Assembly (NCBI RefSeq): GCF_921293095.1
Contig: NC_060248.1
Coordinates: forward strand, 130,336,972-130,400,971
DNA length: 64,000 nucleotides
Direction of reading: 5' to 3'
From: Ischnura elegans
Taxonomy: Eukaryota; Arthropoda; Insecta; Odonata; Coenagrionidae
Shown: piece after piece, positions 37,201 to 44,723 of the stretch
How the letters are laid out: the number at the start of each line of letters is the position of its first letter
Numbering within the stretch: position 1 is the stretch's first letter
Made by a program: the position numbers and the translations under genes
The notes under the pieces: generated by a model
Database searches by the model: none
Told to the model about the DNA's origin: nothing
What the model saw: only the letters and a program-made list of their open reading frames with translations

Positions 37201-39179
37201 ATAGCAATTACTTTCAACGGAAATAAAACCAACAATAAGATGAGAAACACTACAAAATAAAGTCGTCGAATTAATAACGCCAACACTAGAAATTAACTAA
37301 CGAAATAGAACGCTCAATAACCACATCATAGAATACAGCACGACTTAGAACATAATCAACGGGATGATTCAGAAGTGAGATGGGTATTTTGTGCCATTTA
37401 CAACACTTGAAGAGCTTCAACCGTGCGGAAACAGTTGCCTACGCAATTTAAGTGGGTTCTAAGATGACTTAAGTGGAGTGTACTTAAATGAAGCTGGCCT
37501 ACAAGAAGTACGCCTACACTACCAACTTAAATACAGAGCCAACTTAAGTAGTCACTTAAGTTACTAGTGTAGACCCGGCAACAGTCTACCAACACATGTG
37601 CTGGATATAGTATCCCTCCATGATAATAAATATATGACATTTGGTTATCATTGACAGCATGGATGTCTTGAGTAAGGCGAATACAGGACATTAAGGTCCT
37701 CAGAAATTCGTCAGTGCGGGGAGTCGGAGTTTCGAGGCCGCGCTGAGCCGAGCCGGGCCGCGAAACGCGATCGAAAATTGGAATTTTTTCTCAGGGTCGC
37801 AAACGTTTTCCGCAGATTTTTGCAGAATACTTTAAAATTATGTTTACTTAATACCCTGACAAAAAATCATTATATACATTTTTCTAAAACCAGAGATAAT
37901 GACTACTTTATGTTAACTTTTGCCTAACAAAATGTCCGCCATTTTATGACCTAATGACCAATACTGCTTTCAAAATATCTTCGATATAGAACCTTAGGAA
38001 ATCCACAAAAGTGTTTTTTGCTTGAAAAAGGCAAATTTGAGGAATTTAGGTGCAAACAACTTCAACCATCACACGCAATCGATATTACCGGGGTCCGCCG
38101 CGTGGAGCCGGACCGTAACGTGCGGTCGAAAATTCGAATTTTCTCTCAGGGCCGCAAACTTTTTCCCAAACCTTTTGCAGACAAACGTTTAAATATGTTT
38201 TATTAGTATTATTACGAAATATCTCGACATACATATTTCTTATAAAAAAGATAATGACTGCTTTAAGTGAAATTTTGCTTGAAAAAAGCTTCCGCCATTT
38301 TGATACATTACAGCACACAAATATCAACAAAAATGTCTGAAACTTATGCAAAGTACAGGCAAGAAATTATAATGACAGATGAACATGTTAAAAATTTCAT
38401 GAAAATCCATCCACTGCTCTACCATCTGCGTAACTTTTTACATTTGCGAAGAAAAATGATAAATGGAGTGTTTTTCGATATTTCGTCATGTTTAAGCCTC
38501 CGCAACTCCGTAACGGCTGAGACTTAATAAAAATGACTTGATATTTCAAAATCAGCAACTATTTCCCCGTATTTGTGCCAAATTTCAATTGTCTACCTCA
38601 AATAAAGCCATTTCGGACTTTTGTCCGGCGTTTTTCGATTTCCGACCACTGTGCGACGGGTTTACCGACAACTGTCGGTGGGATTACTGACAATCGTCGA
38701 TGGACGTGTCACCTGAATCGTTCGTACCGAGACATATCGGTAGGACCAGCTTACCGACACCGACAATCGTCGGTACGGTGTACAGAATTCCGCCCCTGGA
38801 ATCAAACCGCGGCCATTTTATATTTACGACACCTTGCGTATCGTTAACCTCAGTAAATGGCCTTTATAGCGTTGTATTCTGCGCAGTGGTCCGCTAATAA
38901 AATGGTCCGTGGTTCGATTTTCGATTTTTTCTCATGGCAAATAATGTGGATCGCTTCCGTTGTTGAGAACTAACCTGGGTAGATCATACTCGCCACGTTC
39001 AAGGCCCGGGCGCTGTCCGACTGCTCGCCTTCGACTCCATTACCAGCGATCGTCTCTTGCGCGTAGTATGCCTGGAGGGCTTGGATTTGGTCTTCTTTGG
39101 AGAGCTCTCCTTCACTGTAGACGACCACCGCCGCCAGAGCGAGCCACTGAAGCAGAGCCTTCGGAATAATCATTCTCAT
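25042..39179 (-). CDS. Secreted phospholipase A2, group III (bee-venom type), three exons
   Basis: This is a calcium-dependent secreted phospholipase A2, which hydrolyses the sn-2 ester of phospholipids. Exons on minus are 39179-38975, 28166-27998 and 25221-25042. The splice sites are canonical and the phases agree (phase 1, then phase 2). The sum is 184 codons plus two bases. Exon 1 encodes a signal peptide and propeptide and ends SMIYPG. Exon 2 supplies the calcium loop TKYCGPGN and the catalytic motif CCKAHDEC. Exon 3 supplies the cysteine-rich part FECQCD and IYFNKVTRNCF. All key residues are intact. Intron 1 is 10.8 kb and carries a gypsy element, a Transib and a MITE. A TGA overlaps the exon-3 donor, so the protein either ends there or continues in an exon I could not find. 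Confidence 0.92.
25995..26452. mobile_element. MITE with GCATGAATCWCACGAT ends and GATCACT clusters
   Basis: The left end reads GCATGAATCTCACGAT. The right end is the complement of GCCTGAATCACACGATCAC. Both arms are crowded with GATCACT/AGTGATC words, for example 26034-26080 and 26355-26445. The flanking bases are TTAA on the left and TTTA on the right, so the target duplication is undecided. It is non-coding. Confidence 0.7.
27443..27937. mobile_element. MITE with CCCACATAGCA ends and GAGAC/GTCTC clusters
   Basis: The ends are CCCACATAGCA at 27443 and its complement at 27937. Subterminal regions contain many GTCTC/GAGAC words, including the palindrome GAGACGTCTC near the left end. The centre is AT-rich and non-coding. 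No clear target duplication was found. Confidence 0.7.
27998..28166 (-). CDS. Phospholipase A2 exon 2: calcium loop and active site
   Basis: The exon is bounded by a TTGACGCAG acceptor and a GTGAGT donor. It encodes TKYCGPGN (Ca2+-binding loop), EDACCKAHDEC (catalytic His with the adjacent Asp) and LGLTNQCPLLK. This order is diagnostic of the phospholipase A2 fold, and the spacing fits group III. Confidence 0.95.
29608..30274 (+). mobile_element. ~660-bp AATAGGG inverted-repeat element, copy 3
   Basis: It runs from AATAGGGTAGTTTCC to GGAAACCACCCTATTG. The left arm carries CACGTGACGTCAC (TGACGTCA at 29793). It is in the same orientation as copies 2 and 4 and lies in intron 1 of the phospholipase gene. 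It is non-coding. Confidence 0.9.
31560..31758 (-). repeat. Gypsy 3' LTR
   Basis: On minus the LTR starts TAATGTGATTAAATG and ends CAGTCACAACA. It is 199 bp, with two differences from its partner at 36064-36262 (near 31624 and 31626). AAACC lies immediately outside it. Confidence 0.95.
31759..31771 (-). promoter_or_regulatory. Polypurine tract
   Basis: On minus, AGTGGGGGAGAAC lies directly before the 3' LTR, where plus-strand priming occurs in LTR retrotransposons. Confidence 0.8.
31771..35964 (-). CDS. Gag-Pol polyprotein of Mag-like gypsy element (1397 aa)
   Basis: This is one uninterrupted frame from the ATG at 35964. The Gag region covers residues 1-320, with two CCHC zinc knuckles (C279-C282-H287-C292 and C301-C304-H309-C314). 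The aspartic protease has D382-S-G-A and L451-G. Reverse transcriptase has the LDLYKAY aspartate at 609 and YFDD at 669-672. RNase H has D818, E859 and D884. Integrase has a His/Cys finger (H1029, H1032, C1062, C1065) and the D1093, D1148, E1184 triad with DD35E spacing. The tail is proline- and serine-rich. Every catalytic residue I looked for is present. Gag and Pol are in a single frame, so no frameshift signal is needed. The length is normal for the lineage. The frame has the same orientation as the host phospholipase gene. Confidence 0.97.
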   Translation of the reverse strand: MDSKQLKELLSALTSVIKNQQTTPAPQIIPFEAYDAKTEKFSSYMERFNNYCDLKNVSDDIKKAQLLRSSIGKDHYNNLAAFLGPDDPIKEIDFKTLKAHFEKMLSPSVSTVVSQHYFLSITQQPHQSISDFVVSLKGKLKDCDFYATCPTTTCKKKFSIADIFLRAQFIRGLKDSWIREAILQETNLKDFDGILTKATSLEASRFESGQLSKSPEKTSDQAADTNKIYRRQEGKRRSRRSSESQDNRRQSNSHPRHFSHSRNSRGHINYRSLGLDGICLKCGRTNHKSRDCRTMRESLKCISCGKIGHISKVCITTLLRKSKTNTLSSQRSQEQEEDRHSNNDYGITRIEDTEDLYEVGPDTDKYIVTVTLNNKPQSFEVDSGARFSLISEPDFNKLGLSIPLQPTSISFRSYSDHVIKPKGKVTVSVTYNRKSMDADLFIVPAGHDALLGRMWIRGLGISLKEIDNHESGLRTVNVKVVTSLEDIFKKYEQIFEERIGCVPNVEVHLQLREGVTPIFNRERDVPFALRERVERELSTLEKQGVITPIISSDWGSPLVVIPKPDGGVRLCVDYKCGVNSRLVASNYPIRRIDEVLHSLRGSKYFCKLDLYKAYLHLRVDEEGSKIQTISTHKGTFRMNHLSFGIKTAPAEFNRILGQLLNGLPKVEAYFDDIICHGSDLEECTRNLTACLERLRENDLHLNRAKCSFFKESISYLGHVVSHNQIQKCPVKIQAVSQMPRPKDLGELRRFLGLVTYYSRFIPDFSSKSYPLRRLLRTGERFVWSAAEEAAFVNLKSELCSDRLLIPFDPSKQVILTTDASPTGIAAVLSHDIDGHERPIAYASRALTQAESNYSQLDREALAIIYATTHFFNYIFGKRFVLVTDNEPLSRIFHPDRPLPQMTSSRLLRYASFLSGLDYTVRCKKGRENENVDCLFRAPASTSSPSLEISIDQEINALHAETLLQISSASITADIVAEETAKDPELQALLQELKTSRKDSPHTVSGDMLFRSDRAVIPKSLQAQILKELHMSHLGVTKMKQLARRYVYWEGLDKDIERLFKSCEPCAKVRHSPPKAPIHHWNQPDENWERVHIDFAGPFDSQFFLMCVDARSKWAEVRMIHGAPSSAKTIVTLEGIFSVHGYPSVMVSDNASIFRSEEFLKYCKERGIFQKFSAPNHPATNGLAERSIQTLKRRLIAAADDPTPLTTKLRDIMFRYRATPLASGRTPAELYLKRRIRTRLDALLPNCKAFVPTKHTNSRIRSLQLGERVQVKIYAGIHHSWQFGIVLKKLGNCHYIVKLDNGRIIKRHINQLIATLVPKKQVTFSPLFPQHTMGVPSSAGAAGVPPDYQLPPTHQSPLAPSPPQVVRPTPSPSASSLLPHLPRNRQKPTYLKDYVVFK
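36047..36060 (-). promoter_or_regulatory. Primer-binding site, tRNA-Ser-like
   Basis: On minus the sequence just inside the 5' LTR is TGGCGACGAGGATT. It pairs with a CCA-ended tRNA whose acceptor reads CTCGTCG, as in animal tRNA-Ser(GCT). The match is about 12 bases, with one internal mismatch expected. It would prime minus-strand DNA synthesis. Confidence 0.75.
36064..36262 (-). repeat. Gypsy 5' LTR
   Basis: This is the upstream LTR of the element and should hold its promoter. Its outer edge is followed by the AAACC duplication (36263-36267). The inner edge is followed, after three bases, by the primer-binding site. Confidence 0.95.
36735..36790. repeat. TACCGAC/GTCGGTA palindromes at the Transib insertion site (left part)
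   Basis: It contains GTCGGTAGGTCCTACCGAGC and the perfect palindrome GTCGGTACGTACCGAC. The Transib duplicated CGACG from this sequence. The pattern continues at 38659-38790 on the other side (ACCGACAACTGTCGGT, ATCGTCGGTACGG), so the two flanks were once contiguous. Confidence 0.7.
36791..38653. mobile_element. Transib-type non-autonomous transposon with 187-bp inverted repeats
   Basis: The terminal inverted repeats at 36791-36977 and 38467-38653 are 187 bp each and identical as far as I can read. The ends start CACAGTGGTCGGAAATCG. CGACG is duplicated at 36786-36790 and 38654-38658, matching the five-base GC-rich target sites of Transib. Transib is the cut-and-paste superfamily related to RAG1. 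The 1.49-kb interior has no recognisable transposase. It carries two diverged copies of a ~250-bp segment (around 37712 and 38085, both with CGAAAATT-GAATTTT and CTCAGG-CGCAAAC) and a small open frame at 37047-37286. It must rely on a transposase from elsewhere. Confidence 0.88.
37047..37286 (-). CDS. Orphan open frame inside the Transib element
   Basis: This 79-codon frame has no ATG at its start. It follows a plausible acceptor (TTAATTTCTAG) and begins with a long hydrophobic run (FVVFLILLLVLFPL), then a polar part (GETRFIKLGN, DNETTAEDPL), ending at TAA. It looks like a signal-anchor or secreted peptide exon, but I do not recognise it. It could be a captured host exon or chance. Confidence 0.25.
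   Translation of the reverse strand: MLALLIRRLYFVVFLILLLVLFPLKVIAMPVAHGETRFIKLGNVLRNFKTDNETTAEDPLKQFIFHGVIIENNVNECTQ
38659..38800. repeat. TACCGAC/GTCGGTA palindromes (right part of the Transib target)
   Basis: Repeated half-sites ACCGACAACTGTCGGT, CGTACCGAG, ATCGGTAGG and CGACAATCGTCGGTACGG precede GTGTACAGAATTCCGCCCC. The last word recurs inverted at about 30510-30530, so this is a dispersed repeat family rather than unique sequence. Confidence 0.6.
38975..39179 (-). CDS. Phospholipase A2 exon 1: signal peptide and propeptide
   Basis: The ATG at 39179 gives MRMIIPKALLQWLALAAVVV, a typical signal peptide, followed by an acidic propeptide (SKEDQIQALQAYYAQ). The exon ends with MIYPG across the junction, at a CAG|GTTAGT donor. 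In bee-venom-type enzymes the mature chain begins close to the IYPGT-WCG motif, which is exactly where exon 2 continues. A second in-frame ATG six bases downstream could also be used. Confidence 0.9.
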
Positions 39180-39182
39180 GTG

Positions 39183-39400
39183 TCACTCTCCTCTCGTCTT
39201 AAGACCCTGAAAGATTTAAATAGTCACGTGGTATGGTATGGTATTTGAAGGAGGCCACCGTGGGCTGAGGGGACCACGGATTAACGTCCCATTCGACGGA
39301 CTAAGTGCTGTGGACTGCATTCAAGCAGAGATCGTGTACTCACGTGATCTCCCTCCCCTCATACCAACCGTTCCGTGACCACTGATTGGCCGATTCCGTC
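39183..39400 (-). promoter_or_regulatory. Probable promoter of the phospholipase A2 gene
   Basis: Upstream of the ATG at 39179 the minus strand has a TATA-like TATTTAAAT at 39222-39214 and a CCAAT box (GGCCAATCAG) near 39380. Two CACGTG E-boxes lie between them, near 39225 and 39353. The spacing fits a TATA promoter with a very short 5' leader. The transcription start is inferred, not seen. Confidence 0.5.
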
Positions 39401-41897
39401 GCTCGTATCATTTCAACTATTATTTATCAACTACAATACTATGTGGGATATCTCATGGAAGTATTTTGAAACCATATTCATTTTATAATGCTGTTGATTT
39501 AATTTAAATTACTAACTAACTAAACTTACAAACCACCGTCGCAGTAAATAATGCTTTGGTGCGATGAATGGTACTAAAAGGCACTATGCATAACTACGAA
39601 TTCACAAAATATATTATCTACGACGTTATGAGAGCTTACAGCGGCGTAGCGAGGATTTTGAAATCGAGGGTGGGGGTTTACCGGAGATTTCGATGCCCTT
39701 CCGGAGTGTATGGAAAGCACCCCAGGGTTAAATGGGGTCCTCCTCCCTTGGAAACTTTAGGGTTTTTTGATGCTGGTAACGTGATTTTTAGGACATATAA
39801 ACAGTACTTTTGTTCGAGTATTTATTAAAAGTTATTAATTGAAGCCGTCTTACTCGTTTTTGACGCCTCTTTAACACCAGCATGCCCGAATAATCCTAAA
39901 ACCCCATTACGCCCGAGTGAGTCATTTTGACCAAATATGACCACGTTTGCATATTTTACTCAAAATAATTTATTCCTTCCCTGTTTATTTATTAATATTG
40001 TTTATAAAGCATTTGGGAGGGCAGTAGAAAATTTATTAGACGAAAAATATTAAAATTGTAGTTGTTCAACAATTTCTATGGTGTTATGGGAAACTACCTT
40101 CCACAAATTTGTGAATACCTATCCCTTTTCCTCTGATGGGTTTTGGAGGTACGATGAATTTCAATGGATTTTGGTTAAAAAAATTACAGTAAGAGTTTAC
40201 AAAAAATCAGTATAAGACACACTACATTACATTGAATACAAAGGAACAGTAGAAAGGCTTCAAATGAACTGTATAGTCTGGGTAAAAATGATCCATCCAG
40301 GCATGGCAGGTAGGTATATGTGATGAGAAAAAATAGAAAAAAATAATAATGTCAAGCCTAACTTTTGCACAGTGGTAAACCAAACTAAATAATTAAAAGT
40401 CTTGAAATATGAGTGTAAAATATTTCTTCGTTTCAAAATTATCAACATGAATATTCTCTTTTGGGTCAAATCGACAAAAAGGCTGGGCATTCTATTGTTA
40501 AAGGCTCATGGAGGGAGGGAGGCAACCCGGATCCCCCCTCCCCCCTCCCCACTGATAGCTTAATGCCAACAAAATTACAAGTGAAATCAGAAACTGCCCA
40601 ACAATGCTAATTATTTGTGGACGTGGTTTCCCAAGATTGCTTGATATATCCTCGGAGCTCTATTTCCGAAGTCGTCCGATAGTCAGCGCCTCGGTCGTCT
40701 GGATTCTCGAATGAACATTCAACATTATTCCTTCACCCTGACGACGATGGATGAGTCTCCCGTTGAAACGTTGTTGCCATACAACAATTTAAACCGGTGG
40801 AAATTCTGAGAAGACTCAGCGCAAATATTCTTCGATTTTTTCCCGAATATTGCAGTGTCTTTGAGGGCTTATCAGGTTCTCCGCCGAGTCAATGACGACA
40901 TGGCCGCTTACGTTTTGGAAAACGAGTCGGCTTCCATTCTTTGGGCTGATGAAATACATGTTGATGGATGTCTTTCATTGACCCTGAAGATAGAAAACGA
41001 CTGTGACTCCAAAACGTCGGCAGCCGTGTCATAAATAACCCGGCGGGAAACCCTAGTAGCCTCCCAACGGGGAACTGGCAAGTTTTGGAGTCCTCTCCCC
41101 CCCCCAATTTTCCACTCTTTTTCCAAAATATGTATAAATTAGCCTTTATCTAAACCTTTCGTCCCCTGAAGATGATTCAGTAGTACACCGGTCACAGTAA
41201 AATGTATTTTGTGGAGATTCACTTTGCCTGGTTCGTGTGTGCTTGGCGTCAATTGAAGCCTGCTATTGCCTGCGCGAAAGCTTTTTATTTTGACCATTTT
41301 GTGACCCACACTCCCATATTATCCCACTCGTACTCACGCAAGTTATGGTTTTTTCAACTTAGCTTTTGGTGAATTCTTTTTTTGTCCCGGAAATTATTAA
41401 TTTGACTTTAAAGGAGAGAATTTAACATTTCGTCAGATTAACATTAATATGACAGCGTTCAAAACAATAACTGCTGAATTGGCAACCTTAAAAACGACGA
41501 ACTTGGCTTTCTCTACGGGATCTCAGAAAGTTATTATCTTCATTAATTTATTGTATTTGAGATGTGGCGTGGAGTAAACATTGGAACATTAATATGCCCT
41601 TCATGTTTCAAACCCACGAAACCGTGAAATTGCTTTTCTTTATCAATCAATTAGTCCTCGACGTCGGTGACACGATTAAAGGCACATTCGGAATATCCTA
41701 ATTACGCTCGTTTAAAAACGCTGGCGATGGGGAGAGGCAAGAGTATCAGAGGCAGTGTTGCGTGTCGTAATAATTTTACCGATACATTTCAAGACAATTA
41801 GAAGACGTCTGATTAAGATAATGGAATTGGGTGAAATTGAGTGGGAATCAACGCACTGCTGAGAACTGATCGCCGTTGGTTTTTTAGCTAGTGTCGT
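39401..41897. other. No gene seen
   Basis: AT-rich DNA without a recognised coding region. CAGCGGCGTAGCGAGG at 39639 resembles a hAT-type MITE start but no partner end was found. Two hammerhead-like motifs are at 40738-40777 and 40984-41020. Confidence 0.5.
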
Positions 41898-42201
41898 CAG
41901 TGGCGCAGCGAGGGGGGGTTTTGGGGGATAAACCCCCCCCCCCCAGAGCTCAGAGAAATTTTTAAGTTTTATCCATTTTACTTAATGGGATCTGTATTAC
42001 TTATAGAATAGTGTAAGGATCAATCAAATATCCCTCAGAAGGCCGTAAAAATCGCCATTTTGAACCATTATTCTTAATTTTTTTCTGGAGGAGGGCCCTT
42101 CGCAACTCCTGATTACCCTGGCAGTTATGCAATACCCCCACACCCGTAAGTATTAGTTGCGCCTAAAACCCCCCCTAGCCTAATTCTTAGCTGCGCCCCT
42201 G
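41898..42201 (+). mobile_element. hAT-type MITE, complete copy
   Basis: The ends are CAGTGGCGCAGCGAGG and the complement of CAGGGGCGCAGCTAAG. The flanking 8-mers AGTGTCGT and AGTGCTGG share five of eight positions, compatible with an old 8-bp hAT duplication. It is non-coding. It is related to the two truncated copies at 11439-11940. Confidence 0.75.
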
Positions 42202-42681
42202 AGTGCTGGGGATTATATTTGTGTGGCCTAGAAGCCACCGTCACGTCGTCATATTCCGAAACGGCGTACACGTTTACCAGTTGAAGCTAAATTGAAGGAA
42301 TAATAGTAGGAAAGCAAGCAGTGGTTCGTTCTGGTTGAAGCAACGCTTGTTGCCAATTTTAGCCACGGTGGTGATTGGCTGGAATTGAATAATTCCAATT
42401 ATGAGACAATATTAAGATAAGTTCGAATCTTTATTATTTAAGTAATTTTCACATACAGCCTTGACGTTTTTTTTGTTGAACCGTTTTTTATTTAGAATTT
42501 ATCGTTGCATACAGTCGTAAATATTTTTTTGGAAAAGTATCCCTTTGTTTGCAGGACTCTAATTGGTTGTTTAAAGAGTTTCGAACGTCACATTCTCCTT
42601 GGATCGAGTTTTACTCGCTCGAATTCATCACGAACGTTTCGAACACAACACCCTTGGGTACAATGGACTGCGAGGGTTTTT

Positions 42682-42765
42682 TTGCGGGCACCTTACGCGG
42701 GATTTGATCCCGTGACCGATCGAGAACGGAACGCTCTAGCTGTTAGAACACCACGCCCCCAAACT
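42682..42765 (-). mobile_element. tRNA-like SINE head
   Basis: On minus, GGGGGCGTGGTGTTCTAACAG leads into CTAGAGCGTTCCG and then a B-box-like GGGATCAAATCCCG. The tRNA-like order is clear but the body and tail are not delimited. Confidence 0.5.
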
Positions 42766-42851
42766 TTATCTTCAATAGCTTGAAATTGAGTTCGAATTTT
42801 TTGTTTTGACTTCAGCGGATATCGTAAAATCGTTTCCGACCCTAATTCATC

Positions 42852-43505
42852 CAATAGATTAGTTTCCTTCATCAAAGAAAACGAAATGCATCGATTGCTA
42901 TTCGTTAACCGTTATTAGGGTTTTCATTATATACAATTTATTAGGTTTTAGAAATCCCAGTTTAAACGAATGGCAATGGTCAATTTTAACCTCATTTGAA
43001 AAAGGCCAGAATGGCGCCCATGGGATTCCATTCCACGTGACGTCACAGGGACCTAGTTTCTACACTAGAGGATAGGAGTTTCACATCGTCTGAGATTACC
43101 AATGCATGCATGAGTCAGTGAGTCACAGAGCTCAGGGAAACATCTCTTAATAATCACCAATTAAAACTGCCTATGGTCGGAAAGTTTCCTTCGTTTGATA
43201 AGGTATTAATAATCCATATTTAAGCCAAGCGCTACCTGCTAGCAGCCTGCGTGGTAACAGCACACAAACCCTAGCCCCAAGGTCACCTAACACGGCGGCA
43301 GCGGGAACCAGAAATACGTCACACGGACTTTTCCCATCATTCCTACTAAGCCATCGCGTTTACGCGCGCTTGAAATTTTTCACTTTTCGTTTAATCGCGA
43401 AAAATAGATATCGTCATTCGAAAATCTAAGAGCGTAAATGCGTACTCCAGGAGTAATAATCTTTCGATTTAGGCAATAAAAAAATAATAGGAAACCACCC
43501 TATTG
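42852..43505 (+). mobile_element. ~660-bp AATAGGG inverted-repeat element, copy 4
   Basis: It runs from AATAGATTAGTTTCC (42853) to GGAAACCACCCTATTG (43505). TGACGTCA lies at 43038, 185 bp from the left end, and a TACGTCA counterpart lies 183 bp from the right end. It is non-coding. Confidence 0.9.
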
Positions 43506-44111
43506 TGGTTCAGCGGGTACCATGGTTATTATACTTGGTAGTGATATTTTGCTATTTGGTACCTTCATGCTACGAATGGAGATGACTGGTGACAACATTT
43601 TCGAGCCTGTTCTATACGTGGTGGTATGGTAAAAATGTAAGATCCTTTGGATGGCCCACGACGGCTTCCTCCCAGTTATTCAGGAATAAGGAAGTCATCC
43701 GGTCGTGGCGTTTTGCGTACCTACGTGATTCATTTTCAGATGTTTCTTGTTGGCAGGGTGGTAGGCCTGAAACTGTTTTGATGGTCGGGGTCCTTCCAAT
43801 ACATTCCGGAACGGGTTAATGTAAATCCTGCCAGCTGCATCTCGGATAAATAGTCACATGTTGTTGATATCAAGACAGAGATCACAATATAAACCTCTAA
43901 ATCACTCATTTATTCAATCAGAAGGTTCATTTGAATAGGTTGGGGAAGAGTTCAACCGGACTAAGTCACTGGCAGTGGCATAAATATGGGAGGATAGATT
44001 CCCCCGATTCCTCAGAGAAATAAAAAATATTTGAAATTAATGTCTAGTTTTGATATTTAATAATTGCATCTGCTTAAAGTTAACTTTTTGTGCCAAAATT
44101 ATGGAAAATGT

Positions 44112-44176
44112 TGGATTAAAACCCGGACCCCTCGATCAGAGACCCTACTTTACCCACTCGGCTACCATCCTCTCCA
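44112..44176 (-). mobile_element. tRNA-like SINE head
   Basis: On minus, TGGTAGCCGAGTGGGTAAAG (A-box region) precedes GGTCCGGGTTTTAATCC (B-box region) at tRNA spacing. It is not a functional tRNA by inspection. The body is undefined. Confidence 0.5.
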
Positions 44177-44418
44177 AAATATAAAACTGCACACTAAAAA
44201 GTCTTTAGAACCGATCTTCCTTCTCGTCAACTTTGTTAAAACTGTCGTTATCAGACTTCAAACAACGCGGTGAATTCCTGGAAACCATGATCGCGTTTAC
44301 TAATAACCGCGATAAACTTCGCAAGAGGGTTTCAGTAATATTGAATCGTGGGGTTTACCGGCGGCGAGCTAGTGGCAGGAATCCCTTTCGGATTCTCCCC
44401 CGCGTCTTGTTTTCCTTG

Positions 44419-44459
44419 GCCGACGTTTCGATGCTCGACACATTCGCACCTTCGTCAGT
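44419..44459 (-). ncRNA. Hammerhead-ribozyme-like motif
   Basis: On minus it reads CTGACGA, then a stem GGTGC ... GCATC that can form five pairs, then GAAAC and GTCGGCC. This is the hammerhead core order (CUGANGA, stem II, GAAA, short stem III). The expected UH cleavage position after stem III is altered (CC), so self-cleavage is doubtful. Confidence 0.4.
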
Positions 44460-44520
44460 CCAATATGAAAAGATATATAAGACACGGTCTCAGGCGTTAT
44501 TTTGTGGAATTGCTTCATCA

Positions 44521-44720
44521 TAGAATAAAATAAAATAACTTTGTTTTATCCCACACTTTATTTTGAATAGGACGACCCGGGTTTCAGCATCTAGTGCTAT
44601 CATCTATGCATCAGTCTAGTTTCAGCACCTAGTGCTAATGATAGCACTAGATGCTGAAACCCGGGTCGTCCTATTCAAAGTAAAGTGTGGGATAAAACAA
44701 AGTTATTTTATTTTATTCTA
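44521..44720. repeat. 200-bp near-perfect palindrome
   Basis: The arms at 44521-44603 and 44638-44720 are inverted copies 83 bp long with one mismatch by eye, around a 34-nt centre. Each arm contains a hammerhead-like half (AGCACTAGATGCT stem, then GAAAC and CCGGGTC). The right arm of the palindrome abuts a LINE fragment. It could be two head-to-head element ends or a foldback element. Confidence 0.9.
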
Positions 44721-44723
44721 TTA

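Larger units (their letters stand above)
28167..38974. other. Phospholipase A2 intron 1, a transposon trap
   Basis: This 10.8-kb intron holds the AATAGGG element copy 3 (29608-30274), an intact gypsy retrotransposon (31560-36262) and a Transib-type element (36791-38653). The gaps 28200-29600, 30275-31555 and 36268-36785 contain no recognisable gene. Short related segments at 28240-28340 and 28490-28570 (ATGGCGG, AGTGGCGCCAC and similar words) look like repeat debris. Confidence 0.8.

Noticed and set aside
39639..39830. CAGCGGCGTAGCGAGG at 39639 as a hAT MITE
   Set aside because: It looks like a MITE start, but no matching inverted end or 8-bp duplication was found to the right.
40370..40385. 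CACAGTGG at about 40370 as another Transib terminus
   Set aside because: The following bases (TAAACCAAAC) do not fit the ATCG-RAAAA-GCYGG pattern shared by the three accepted termini.
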